Source of the DNA: Zoogloeaceae bacterium | Lineage (GTDB): Bacteria; Pseudomonadota; Gammaproteobacteria; Burkholderiales; Rhodocyclaceae | Assembly (NCBI GenBank): GCA_031278735.1 | Contig: JAITJU010000172.1 | Coordinates: 1 to 5,870 of the forward strand | Length of the DNA stretch: 5,870 bases | Direction of reading: 5' to 3' | In this document: one piece after another, positions 1 through 5,749 of the stretch | How positions within the stretch are numbered: position 1 is the first letter of the stretch | How the letters are laid out: the number at the start of each line of letters is the position of its first letter | Translations under genes and position numbers: made by a program | Notes under the pieces: generated by a model | What the model saw: only the letters and a program-made list of their open reading frames with translations | Databases searched by the model: none | What the model was told of the DNA's origin: nothing

Positions 1-1106
1 CCCTGCAAGTGGAGCAGGAAAAACGCTCCATGCAGGAAGAACGGGATTCCCTGCGCCGCACGGTGCGCCAGCAGCACGGCATGGACAGCATCGCCGGGCG
101 ATCCGCCGCCATGCGCCGCATCTTCGAGCAGGTGCGGCTGGTCTCCAAATGGAACACCACGGTACTGATTCGCGGCGAAACCGGCACCGGCAAGGAGTTG
201 ATCGCCAACGCCATTCACTACAATTCGCCCCGCGCCGCTGGCCCGCTGGTGAAACTGAACTGCGCGGCGCTGCCCGAAAACCTGCTGGAATCCGAGCTTT
301 TCGGTCATGAACGCGGTTCCTTCACCGGCGCTATCGGCAGCCGCAAGGGGCGCTTCGAGCAGGCGGACGGCGGGTCGCTGTTTCTGGACGAAATCGGCGA
401 AATCTCCCCGGCCTTCCAGGCGAAGCTCCTGCGCGTATTGCAGGAAGGTGAATTCGAGCGGGTCGGCGGCAGCCGCAGCATCAAGGTCGATGTCCGCATC
501 ATTGCCGCCACCCACCGCGATCTGGAAACGGCGGTCGAAGCGGGCAATTTCCGCGAAGACCTTTTCTATCGCCTGAATGTCATGCCGCTTTACCTGCCGC
601 CCCTGCGCGAACGTCCGGAAGACATTCCCGAAATCAGCCGCCATCTGCTTGCCAGGATCGCCAACGGACAAAAACGCAAACTCACCCTGAACGATGCGGC
701 CCTGCGCAGCCTTGCGCACTACGAATGGCCTGGCAATGTGCGGGAACTGGAAAACTGCCTGGAACGCGCCGCCGTGCTCTCCGAGAACGGCATCATCGAC
801 ACGACCCTGATCCGCTTTCCGCAACGGGAACGAATCGCCTCCCGCGCGTACCCGGTCAGCCGCAACCGCCCTGCCCCGCCGGAACGAACGACGGAGGCAT
901 TCCCGGAAGACACGGGCGCGGACGCCGGAACCATCCCCCGCCAGAATGCCGCACAGGAAGACGAACGCTCCGAACGCCAACGCGTCATCAATGCGCTGAA
1001 ACATGCCGGATGGGTGCAGACCAGGGCCGCGCGCCTCCTCAACATGACGCCCCGCCAGATCGCCTACCGCATTCGGACGCTCAACATCGAGCTGGAACAG
1101 ATCTGA
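1..1106 (+). CDS. nifA: NifA, sigma-54-dependent activator of nitrogen-fixation genes (5' end outside window)
   Basis: This is the C-terminal two thirds of NifA, an enhancer-binding ATPase that remodels sigma-54 RNA polymerase at nif promoters. The frame is open from base 3, before the GTG at 9 and the ATG at 30, so the true start and the expected N-terminal GAF sensor lie off the left edge. Counting from the GTG: charged coiled-coil-like linker 1-22, AAA+ domain about 27-270 with Walker A GETGTGKE (56-63), sigma-54 contact loop GSFTGA (103-108), Walker B SLFLDEIGE (123-131), arginine-rich FREDLFYRLNV (181-191) and WPGNVRELEN (240-249). A proline-rich, polar linker (about 272-320) precedes a Fis-type helix-turn-helix (about 335-358) containing MTPRQIAYRI, a NifA hallmark. 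ENCLERAAVLSENGIID after the AAA+ core also matches NifA rather than NtrC. The linker has no cysteine, unlike oxygen-sensitive rhizobial NifA, which suggests control by NifL. The contact loop is GSFTGA rather than the usual GAFTGA. Confidence 0.93.
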   Translation, partial: LQVEQEKRSMQEERDSLRRTVRQQHGMDSIAGRSAAMRRIFEQVRLVSKWNTTVLIRGETGTGKELIANAIHYNSPRAAGPLVKLNCAALPENLLESELFGHERGSFTGAIGSRKGRFEQADGGSLFLDEIGEISPAFQAKLLRVLQEGEFERVGGSRSIKVDVRIIAATHRDLETAVEAGNFREDLFYRLNVMPLYLPPLRERPEDIPEISRHLLARIANGQKRKLTLNDAALRSLAHYEWPGNVRELENCLERAAVLSENGIIDTTLIRFPQRERIASRAYPVSRNRPAPPERTTEAFPEDTGADAGTIPRQNAAQEDERSERQRVINALKHAGWVQTRAARLLNMTPRQIAYRIRTLNIELEQI

Positions 1107-1182
1107 ACGAGGTTTTCCCACGACGCCGATCCCGAAAGCCGACCACGATAGGCGACGATCGACGCCATCCGCCGCCGTTCCG

Positions 1183-1214
1183 GGCGCGGCGGGCATTCCG
1201 GGGAACGCCGCGCC
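1183..1214. other. GC-rich inverted repeat between nifA and nqrF
   Basis: The 9-base arm GGCGCGGCG (1183-1191) is matched perfectly by CGCCGCGCC (1206-1214). Inside it TTCC (1196-1199) can also pair with GGAA (1202-1205), leaving a 4-base bulge GGCA on one side. The stem should be very stable in RNA. No T-run follows on either strand, so it is not a canonical intrinsic terminator. It could be a weak or Rho-assisted terminator for nifA, an mRNA-stability element, or chance in GC-rich DNA. The rest of the 1107-1318 gap shows no gene, no clear sigma-54 -24/-12 element (TGGCAC/TTGC) and no obvious NifA upstream site (TGT-N10-ACA). Confidence 0.45.
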
Positions 1215-1307
1215 GCCGATTCCTCCGCCGGACCGCCTCGCCCCGTCGACAACCATGACCATTCCGGGGGAAAATATCCTCGCCGGATTCCGGTAACGCA
1301 CGACTTC

Positions 1308-1312
1308 AAGGA
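1308..1312 (+). promoter_or_regulatory. Ribosome binding site of nqrF
   Basis: AAGGA lies 6 bases before the ATG at 1319. It fixes this ATG as the start, which also gives the family's usual N-terminal membrane helix. The next in-frame ATG (1349) falls inside that helix. Confidence 0.7.
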
Positions 1313-1318
1313 AAACCC

Positions 1319-2536
1319 ATGACCCAGGAAATCATACTTGCCATCGGCATGTTTACTGCCGTGGTGCTCGCGCTGGCGAGCATCATTCTCGTTGCCCGCG
1401 CCTGGCTGGTCAATAGCGGCGATGTCGCCATCGCCATCAACGGCGAGCGCGACGTCACCGTGCCTGCCGGCGGCAAACTCCTGCAAACGCTGGCGGGAAA
1501 CGGCATCTTTCTCTCCTCCGCCTGTGGCGGCGGCGGCACCTGCGGACAGTGCAAATGCCAGGTCTTCGAGGGCGGCGGCGACATGCTGCCCACCGAAGCC
1601 CCCCATTTCACCCGCCGCGACGCGCGCGCGGGCTGGCGGCTTTCCTGCCAGGTGGCGGTCAAGCAGAACATGAAGATCGGCGTGCCGGAAGAAGTCTTCG
1701 GCGTCAAGAAATGGGAATGCGCGGTGGAATCGAACCCCAACGTCGCCACCTTCATCAAGGAACTCACCCTGCGGCTCCCCGAAGGCGAGCACGTCAATTT
1801 CCGCGCCGGCGGCTACGTGCAGCTCGAATGCCCGCCGCACACGGTCCAGTACAAGGATTTCGACATCCAGCCCGAATACCGCGCCGACTGGGACAAGTTC
1901 AACATGTGGCGCTATGTCTCGAAAGTCGACGAGCCGACCATCCGCGCCTATTCGATGGCGAACTACCCGGAAGAAAAAGGCATCGTCAAATTCAACATCC
2001 GCGTCGCCTCGCCGCCGCCCAACCGCGACGACATCCCGCCAGGCAAGATGTCCTCCTACGTATTCAATCTGAAACCGGGCGACAAAATCACCGTTTATGG
2101 CCCCTTCGGCGAATTCTTCGCCAGGGAAACCGAAGCCGAGATGGTGTTCATCGGCGGCGGCGCGGGCATGGCGCCAATGCGCTCGCACATCTTCGACCAG
2201 TTGAAACGCCTGAAAACGAAACGCAAGGTGAGCTTCTGGTACGGCGCAAGGTCCTTGCGCGAAGCCTTCTACGTTGAGGAATTCAACCAGTTGCAAGCCG
2301 ACAACCCCAATTTCACCTGGCATCTGGCGCTCTCCGACCCCTTGCCGGAGGACAACTGGACAGGGCCGACCGGCTTCATCCACAACGTGCTCTTTGAAAA
2401 CTATCTGAAGAATCACCCCGCGCCGGAAGACTGCGAGTTCTACATGTGCGGCCCGCCGATGATGAACGCCTCGGTCATCAGGATGCTCACCGATCTCGGC
2501 GTCGAGCGGGAAAACATCCTGCTGGACGAGTTTTGA
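1319..2536 (+). CDS. nqrF: NqrF, NADH-oxidising subunit of Na+-translocating NADH:quinone oxidoreductase
   Basis: NqrF takes hydride from NADH onto FAD and passes electrons through a 2Fe-2S cluster into the Na+-pumping NQR complex at the inner membrane. The 405 residues match the normal family length. Seen in order: one hydrophobic membrane segment (about 4-28); a plant-type ferredoxin domain with cluster ligands C69, C75, C78 and C110; an FAD-binding domain with RAYSMANYP (209-217); an NADH-binding domain with GGGAGMAPMRS (279-289) and CGPPMM (377-382), including the conserved Cys377; and a C-terminal Phe (LLDEF), as expected for the flavin-stacking aromatic residue. All catalytic elements are intact. 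In ordinary nqr operons nqrF follows nqrA-E; here the upstream gene is nifA and the downstream gene is vsr, so it stands alone in the visible window. It may be an extra copy used to feed electrons to another acceptor, for example for nitrogen fixation, but the sequence does not show the partner. Membership of the NqrF family rather than a phenol-hydroxylase-type reductase is supported by the membrane helix and full-length similarity. Confidence 0.93.
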   Translation: MTQEIILAIGMFTAVVLALASIILVARAWLVNSGDVAIAINGERDVTVPAGGKLLQTLAGNGIFLSSACGGGGTCGQCKCQVFEGGGDMLPTEAPHFTRRDARAGWRLSCQVAVKQNMKIGVPEEVFGVKKWECAVESNPNVATFIKELTLRLPEGEHVNFRAGGYVQLECPPHTVQYKDFDIQPEYRADWDKFNMWRYVSKVDEPTIRAYSMANYPEEKGIVKFNIRVASPPPNRDDIPPGKMSSYVFNLKPGDKITVYGPFGEFFARETEAEMVFIGGGAGMAPMRSHIFDQLKRLKTKRKVSFWYGARSLREAFYVEEFNQLQADNPNFTWHLALSDPLPEDNWTGPTGFIHNVLFENYLKNHPAPEDCEFYMCGPPMMNASVIRMLTDLGVERENILLDEF

Positions 2537-2544
2537 GGAGAAGG
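2537..2544 (+). promoter_or_regulatory. Purine-rich Shine-Dalgarno region of vsr overlapping the nqrF stop
   Basis: GGAGAAGG lies right at the nqrF TGA (2534-2536), with its end 13 bases before the vsr ATG at 2558. The spacing is longer than ideal, so vsr translation may be modest or partly coupled to nqrF. There is no better-placed site for the next in-frame ATG at 2594. Confidence 0.4.
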
Positions 2545-2557
2545 CAAAAGCGCCCGC

Positions 2558-2974
2558 ATGGACAAGATAAGCCCGGAAAAACGCAGTTGGACGATGGCGC
2601 GGGTCAAGGGCAAGGACACGCAACCTGAAAAAATGGCGCGCGCCTTGCTGCACGGCATGGGATACCGGTTCCGGCTGCAACGGGCGGATTTGCCGGGAAA
2701 GCCGGATATTGTCCTGCCCCGGTTCAGGACGGTGGTTTTCGTGCATGGCTGTTTCTGGCATCGGCACTCCTGCAAGCGGGCGACGACGCCCGCTTCCAAT
2801 ACCGAGTACTGGAGCGCCAAGTTTGCCGGAACGGTTGCCCGCGACGCCATGAATAAGTCGCTTCTCGAAATGAAGGGCTGGCGTGTTCTGACCATATGGG
2901 AATGCGAATTGAAAGAGGTTTCCGCGTTACAGGCGCGATTGCGCGCCGTTTTGCGGCAGCCGACAATGTCATGA
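2558..2974 (+). CDS. vsr: Very short patch repair (Vsr) DNA mismatch endonuclease
   Basis: Vsr nicks DNA 5' of the T in T:G mismatches that arise when 5-methylcytosine deaminates, so that short-patch repair restores C:G. The 138 residues carry the family signature throughout: N-terminal SPEKRSWTMARVKGKDT (5-21), LPGKPDIVLP (45-54) with the metal-binding catalytic Asp50, VHGCFWHRHSC (62-72) with His63 and His68, and GWRVLTIWECEL (107-118). Compared with E. coli Vsr (D51, H64, H69; zinc ligands C66, H71, C73, C117), every residue is present shifted by one: D50, H63, H68 and C65, H70, C72, C116. The C terminus is shorter than the 156-residue E. coli protein but the nuclease core is complete. The start at 2558 keeps the conserved N-terminal segment. 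The gene begins 21 bases after nqrF and overlaps the methyltransferase by 4 bases (ATGA), so it is almost certainly co-expressed with it. TTG and TTA leucine codons appear more often than in nqrF, compatible with acquisition by transfer. Confidence 0.95.
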   Translation: MDKISPEKRSWTMARVKGKDTQPEKMARALLHGMGYRFRLQRADLPGKPDIVLPRFRTVVFVHGCFWHRHSCKRATTPASNTEYWSAKFAGTVARDAMNKSLLEMKGWRVLTIWECELKEVSALQARLRAVLRQPTMS

Positions 2975-4119
2975 GCGCGCCGTTGCAGCCCCCGTCCCGC
3001 GAAGCCGGACGTTTGGCGGAAGAAACCCGTCAGGCGCGGGGAGAAGATGGCCGCTTGCCATTTCTTGATTTCTTTGCCGGCAGCGGCCTGGTGAGTTACG
3101 CGCTGTCTCCCTGTTTCAAGGCAATATGGGCAAACGACATTTGCCCCAGGAAGGCGGCGGTGTTCATGGCCAACCACGGCGGCGCCGAATTTGCGCAATG
3201 CTCCATCACGGAAATCCGCGGCAGAAATCTTCCCGCCTGTCCGCTCTCATGGGCCAGCTTTCCCTGTCAGGATTTGTCGTTGGCCGGCAACGGCAAAGGC
3301 ATCCGGGCGACGCGCAGCGGACTCGTCTGGGAATGGCTGCGCGTCATGGACGAAATGCCGGAACGCCCGCCCATATTGGCGGCGGAAAATGTGGCTGGAC
3401 TCGTTTCCGCAAACAAAGGCGCGCATTACCGGGAACTGCATGCGGCGCTGGCCAGGCGAGGCTACAAGGTCGGCGCCTTGTTGCTCGACGCGGCTCGCTG
3501 GCTGCCGCAATCCCGTCCGCGCGTGTTCGTTGTCGCGGCGGATTCCAGATTGCCGATTCCCGCAACGCTTGTTTCCGATCAACCCGGGTGGGCGCATTCC
3601 AGGGCAATCCGGGAAATCTCCGCCGGTCTCGAAGGCTGGATTTGGTGGCGCCTGCCGGAGCCGGAAAAACGCGGCGTCACGCTTTCCGGCATCGTGGACC
3701 ATTCATTGCCTTGCCACGACGCGGCCACGAGCCGCAGGAATCTCGCGCTGATTCCCGCCAGACACCTGCAACGGCTCGAAGAAGAAAACATGCGCGTCGT
3801 TCCGGGCTACAAAAGGATTCGCAACGGCAAACAGGTTCTGGAACTGCGTTTTGACGACATCGCCGGATGCCTGCGCACGCCAGGCGGGGGCAGCAGCAGG
3901 CAATACCTTGTGATCCGGCAGGGCGATGAATGGAGAACCCGCATTCTCAGTCCGCGCGAGGCGGCGCGGCTGATGGGCGCGCCGGAAACATTCAGGCTTC
4001 CCGGCGCGCCCAACGACGGATACAAGGCCATGGGCGACGCGGTGGCCGCGCCGGTGGCCGCGTATCTGGCGAAACATCTTCTTCTCCCTCTGGCGAAGGC
4101 ATGTGATGACTTCTTTTGA
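2971..4119 (+). CDS. DNA (cytosine-5) methyltransferase, Vsr-linked
   Basis: This C5-cytosine methyltransferase transfers a methyl group from S-adenosylmethionine to cytosine in a specific DNA site. From the ATG at 2971 it has 382 residues with the conserved motifs in order: motif I FLDFFAGSG (31-39, cofactor binding), motif IV SFPCQDLSLAGN (96-107, catalytic Cys99), motif VI ENVAGL (139-144), motif VIII QSRPRVFVVA (180-189), a target-recognition region of roughly 100 residues (about 195-300), motif IX-like CLRTPGGGSSRQ (300-311), then LSPREAARLMG and motif X GDAVAAPVAAYL (355-366). Motif X has GDAV where the classic form is GNSV, which I associate with one subfamily of C5 methyltransferases. 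I chose 2971 because it gives a 4-base ATGA overlap with vsr, typical of translational coupling. An earlier in-frame ATG at 2896 would overlap vsr by 79 bases and add residues outside the conserved domain. The recognition site cannot be read from sequence. No restriction endonuclease lies within the window, so this may be a solitary methylase or the remains of a restriction-modification system. Confidence 0.93.
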   Translation: MSAPLQPPSREAGRLAEETRQARGEDGRLPFLDFFAGSGLVSYALSPCFKAIWANDICPRKAAVFMANHGGAEFAQCSITEIRGRNLPACPLSWASFPCQDLSLAGNGKGIRATRSGLVWEWLRVMDEMPERPPILAAENVAGLVSANKGAHYRELHAALARRGYKVGALLLDAARWLPQSRPRVFVVAADSRLPIPATLVSDQPGWAHSRAIREISAGLEGWIWWRLPEPEKRGVTLSGIVDHSLPCHDAATSRRNLALIPARHLQRLEEENMRVVPGYKRIRNGKQVLELRFDDIAGCLRTPGGGSSRQYLVIRQGDEWRTRILSPREAARLMGAPETFRLPGAPNDGYKAMGDAVAAPVAAYLAKHLLLPLAKACDDFF

Positions 4120-4150
4120 ATCCGGGAACCGGAAATTCGCCGCCTGATCG

Positions 4151-4178
4151 CCGCCCATAACGCGCCGCCCATAACGCG
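4151..4178. repeat. Perfect 14-base tandem duplication in the convergent gap
   Basis: The unit CCGCCCATAACGCG occurs twice head to tail (4151-4164 and 4165-4178). It sits between the methyltransferase stop (4119) and the kinase stop (4265). The whole 4120-4264 gap holds no credible gene and no convincing intrinsic terminator on either strand. A 5-base stem TCCGG-GAA-CCGGA (4121-4133) just after the methyltransferase stop is short and lacks a T-run. The duplication probably arose by slippage. Confidence 0.8.
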
Positions 4179-4264
4179 CTTGTCGATGCGCATGAAACAA
4201 ATCCTGATCTTCTGGAATGCCGCTTGCCGGGGATTTTCCGCCGATCCTCAGTCTCTGATCCCGC

Positions 4265-5623
4265 TCATGGCGCCAGTTCAAGTTTCAGACTGCCGTCGCC
4301 TTGCGGCGGCGCGCTGCCGCTCAAGGCGTCTACGGCTTCCTTGGCTTCCAGCAGGCGCCGATTGGCGGCGCGCAGGCGGGTGATGATTTTGGCGGTCAGG
4401 GCGTTGCGCATTCGTTCCTGAAGTTCATCCGAAGCCATTGCCAGCGCCGGGCCGCTGATTTCCACGAAGCGGCAGGGTTCCAGCGTCACTACCGTCGCGC
4501 CGCGCTTGCCCTCTTCGGGGGAAAGGTAGGCCATCTCGCCGACGATTTCGCCCGCGCCCAGGCGGCACAGCACCTTGCCTTCGCACGAGACTTCCACTTG
4601 CCCCGCGACCAGAATGCCGAAACGCCGATCCTCTTCGCCCTCGCGCATCACGGCGATGCCCTTGTCGATATTGCGCCACACCGCGGAACGCAGGATTTCC
4701 CACAGTTCCACGTTTTCAAATTCGAGGAAGAATTCCAGCTTGCGCAGGGCGGAAAAGTGCTCGTTATCCTGCCGCGCGTAATCTTCGTTGTCGCTCATGA
4801 TCTTGTAGCGCACCGAAGACAGTTCCTTGGCGAATTCCGCGCCGTTGCTGTAGCGGCTGTAGAGATTCTTTTCCAGCGCCTTCTTGAGGATGATGTCGAG
4901 CTTGGCCGGCACATTGGGGTTCATGTGCGAGGCGACCGGCGGGTCCATGTTCATGATTTTGTACACCAGGGTTGCCTGATCCTGCGCCCGGAAAGGCAGC
5001 CGTCCGGTGAGCATCTGAAACAGCACCACGCCCAGGGAATAGAGATCGGTCTTCTGGTTGAGCGGATACGCCTTGATTTGCTCTGGCGACATGTAGGCCG
5101 GAGACCCCACGCCCATCACGAAGGTGGAATCCCGATCCATGTCCTTGTTGATGTTGATCGCCAGACCGAAATCGGCAATCTTGGGATTGTCCTCCTTGTC
5201 CACCAGGATATTGGCGGGCTTGATGTCGCGGTGGATGACGCCGTGATGGTAAGCGTGATCCAGCGCCATGCAGCACTTGAAAATGATGCCGATGGTGCGG
5301 TGCAGGGGCAGCAGGTTGTCGATGTGACAGAATTCCTCCAGGGAAACGCCGTCCACATATTCCATTGCGATATACGCCTGATTGTCCTGCACTTCGGCGT
5401 CATAGACCCGCACGATGTTGGGATGGTTGAGTCGCTCGGAAATCATGCGCTCCGTGCGAAAGAGCTTGCGCAAGCGCCGGGAAACCGCCACGTTCTTGTG
5501 CGTGAACTGCACGACCTTGACGGCCAGTTGCCGGTCGATATCCGGGTCCTGGCAGAGATAGACCACGGCGGTCGCGCCCTTGCCCAATTCCCGAATGACG
5601 TGATATTTACCAATGCTTTCCAT
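4265..5623 (-). CDS. Ser/Thr protein kinase with C-terminal cyclic-nucleotide-binding-type domain
   Basis: The product is a Hanks-type kinase that should phosphorylate Ser/Thr on unknown protein targets in the cytoplasm; no membrane segment or PASTA repeat is present. With the ATG at 5623 it has 452 residues. Kinase domain about 6-270: glycine loop ELGKGATAVVYL (12-23), ATP-binding Lys36 in AVKVV, helix-C Glu58, catalytic loop HRDIKPAN (131-138, Asp133), DFGLA (151-155), SPAYMSPEQ (174-182) and TDLYSLGV (192-199). All catalytic residues are intact, so activity is expected. After a linker, about 295-410 resembles a cyclic-nucleotide-binding beta-roll, with GEIVGEMAYLSPE (358-370) and RGATVV (374-379) as the phosphate-binding cassette; the Glu and Arg are kept but the loop between them is about two residues longer than usual. 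The C-terminal tail is charged and helical, then disordered. A TTG at 5632 would add three residues; the ATG is preferred and has GGGA nine bases upstream. The gene converges on the methyltransferase and diverges from the heat-shock gene. Ligand and substrates are unknown. Confidence 0.88.
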   Translation of the reverse strand: MESIGKYHVIRELGKGATAVVYLCQDPDIDRQLAVKVVQFTHKNVAVSRRLRKLFRTERMISERLNHPNIVRVYDAEVQDNQAYIAMEYVDGVSLEEFCHIDNLLPLHRTIGIIFKCCMALDHAYHHGVIHRDIKPANILVDKEDNPKIADFGLAININKDMDRDSTFVMGVGSPAYMSPEQIKAYPLNQKTDLYSLGVVLFQMLTGRLPFRAQDQATLVYKIMNMDPPVASHMNPNVPAKLDIILKKALEKNLYSRYSNGAEFAKELSSVRYKIMSDNEDYARQDNEHFSALRKLEFFLEFENVELWEILRSAVWRNIDKGIAVMREGEEDRRFGILVAGQVEVSCEGKVLCRLGAGEIVGEMAYLSPEEGKRGATVVTLEPCRFVEISGPALAMASDELQERMRNALTAKIITRLRAANRRLLEAKEAVDALSGSAPPQGDGSLKLELAP

Positions 5624-5632
5624 ATTACTCAA

Positions 5633-5668
5633 TCCCGTTACCCGTCGACGTTCGGCGTCAAAACGGGA
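5633..5668. repeat. Nested inverted repeat just upstream of the kinase gene
   Basis: Outer arms TCCCGTT (5633-5639) and AACGGGA (5662-5668) are perfect complements. Inside lie the 8-base palindrome CGTCGACG (5643-5650) and the small stem GACG-TTCGG-CGTC (5647-5659). In kinase mRNA the arm nearest the start would cover the GGGA that precedes the ATG, so folding could limit translation. It could equally be a protein operator. On the minus strand TTGACG (5660-5655) followed after 15 bases by TAACGG is only a weak promoter match. Confidence 0.4.
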
Positions 5669-5692
5669 ATGCTAACAAAATCCTGGCCTGCT

Positions 5693-5719
5693 CTTGAAAA
5701 AACTTTTTCCATCCCCACA
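5693..5719 (+). promoter_or_regulatory. Sigma-32 (RpoH) heat-shock promoter
   Basis: CTTGAAA (5693-5699) matches the sigma-32 -35 element. After a 13-base spacer, CCCCACA (5713-5719) closely matches the -10 element CCCCATnT. Transcription would start near 5725, giving a leader of about 25 bases before the ATG at 5750. No CIRCE repeat (TTAGCACTC-N9-GAGTGCTAA) is present, so HrcA control is not indicated here. CCCC (5713-5716) can also pair with GGGG (5723-5726), but this lies at or upstream of the expected start site. Confidence 0.78.
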
Positions 5720-5734
5720 GTCGGGGTCATTCAT

Positions 5735-5739
5735 GGGAG
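5735..5739 (+). promoter_or_regulatory. Ribosome binding site of the heat-shock gene
   Basis: GGGAG lies 10 bases before the ATG at 5750. An ATG at 5733 is in another frame and overlaps this site, so 5750 is the supported start. Confidence 0.6.
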
Positions 5740-5749
5740 CCTTTTTCAT

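Noticed and set aside
1107..1318. Possible sigma-54 promoter or NifA binding site before nqrF
   Set aside because: I looked for TGGCAC-N5-TTGC and TGT-N10-ACA patterns and saw none convincing on the plus strand.
1064..2767. 567-codon open frame on the minus strand opposite nqrF
   Set aside because: It is antisense to a fully conserved nqrF and its translation is rich in His, Arg, Ala and Val with no recognisable domain, as expected from third-position GC bias.
2896..2970. Upstream ATG extension of the methyltransferase
   Set aside because: It would overlap vsr by 79 bases, and its 25 added residues precede the conserved domain without similarity; the ATGA overlap start is the better choice.
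2440..3198. 252-codon minus-strand open frame across vsr and the methyltransferase start
   Set aside because: It lies opposite two well-conserved genes and shows no family motif.
2558..4119. The vsr-methyltransferase pair as part of a larger phage-defence island
   Set aside because: Flanking genes in the window (nqrF and the kinase) are not recognised defence genes, and no restriction nuclease, helicase or integrase is present.
4121..4133. TCCGG-GAA-CCGGA stem as a terminator for the methyltransferase
   Set aside because: The stem is only five base pairs and lacks a following T-run, so it does not meet intrinsic-terminator criteria.
4180..4421. Small plus-strand open frames near the kinase 3' end
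   Set aside because: They run mostly inside the kinase gene on the opposite strand, have no clear ribosome binding site, and encode Arg/Ala/Leu-rich sequence typical of shadow frames.
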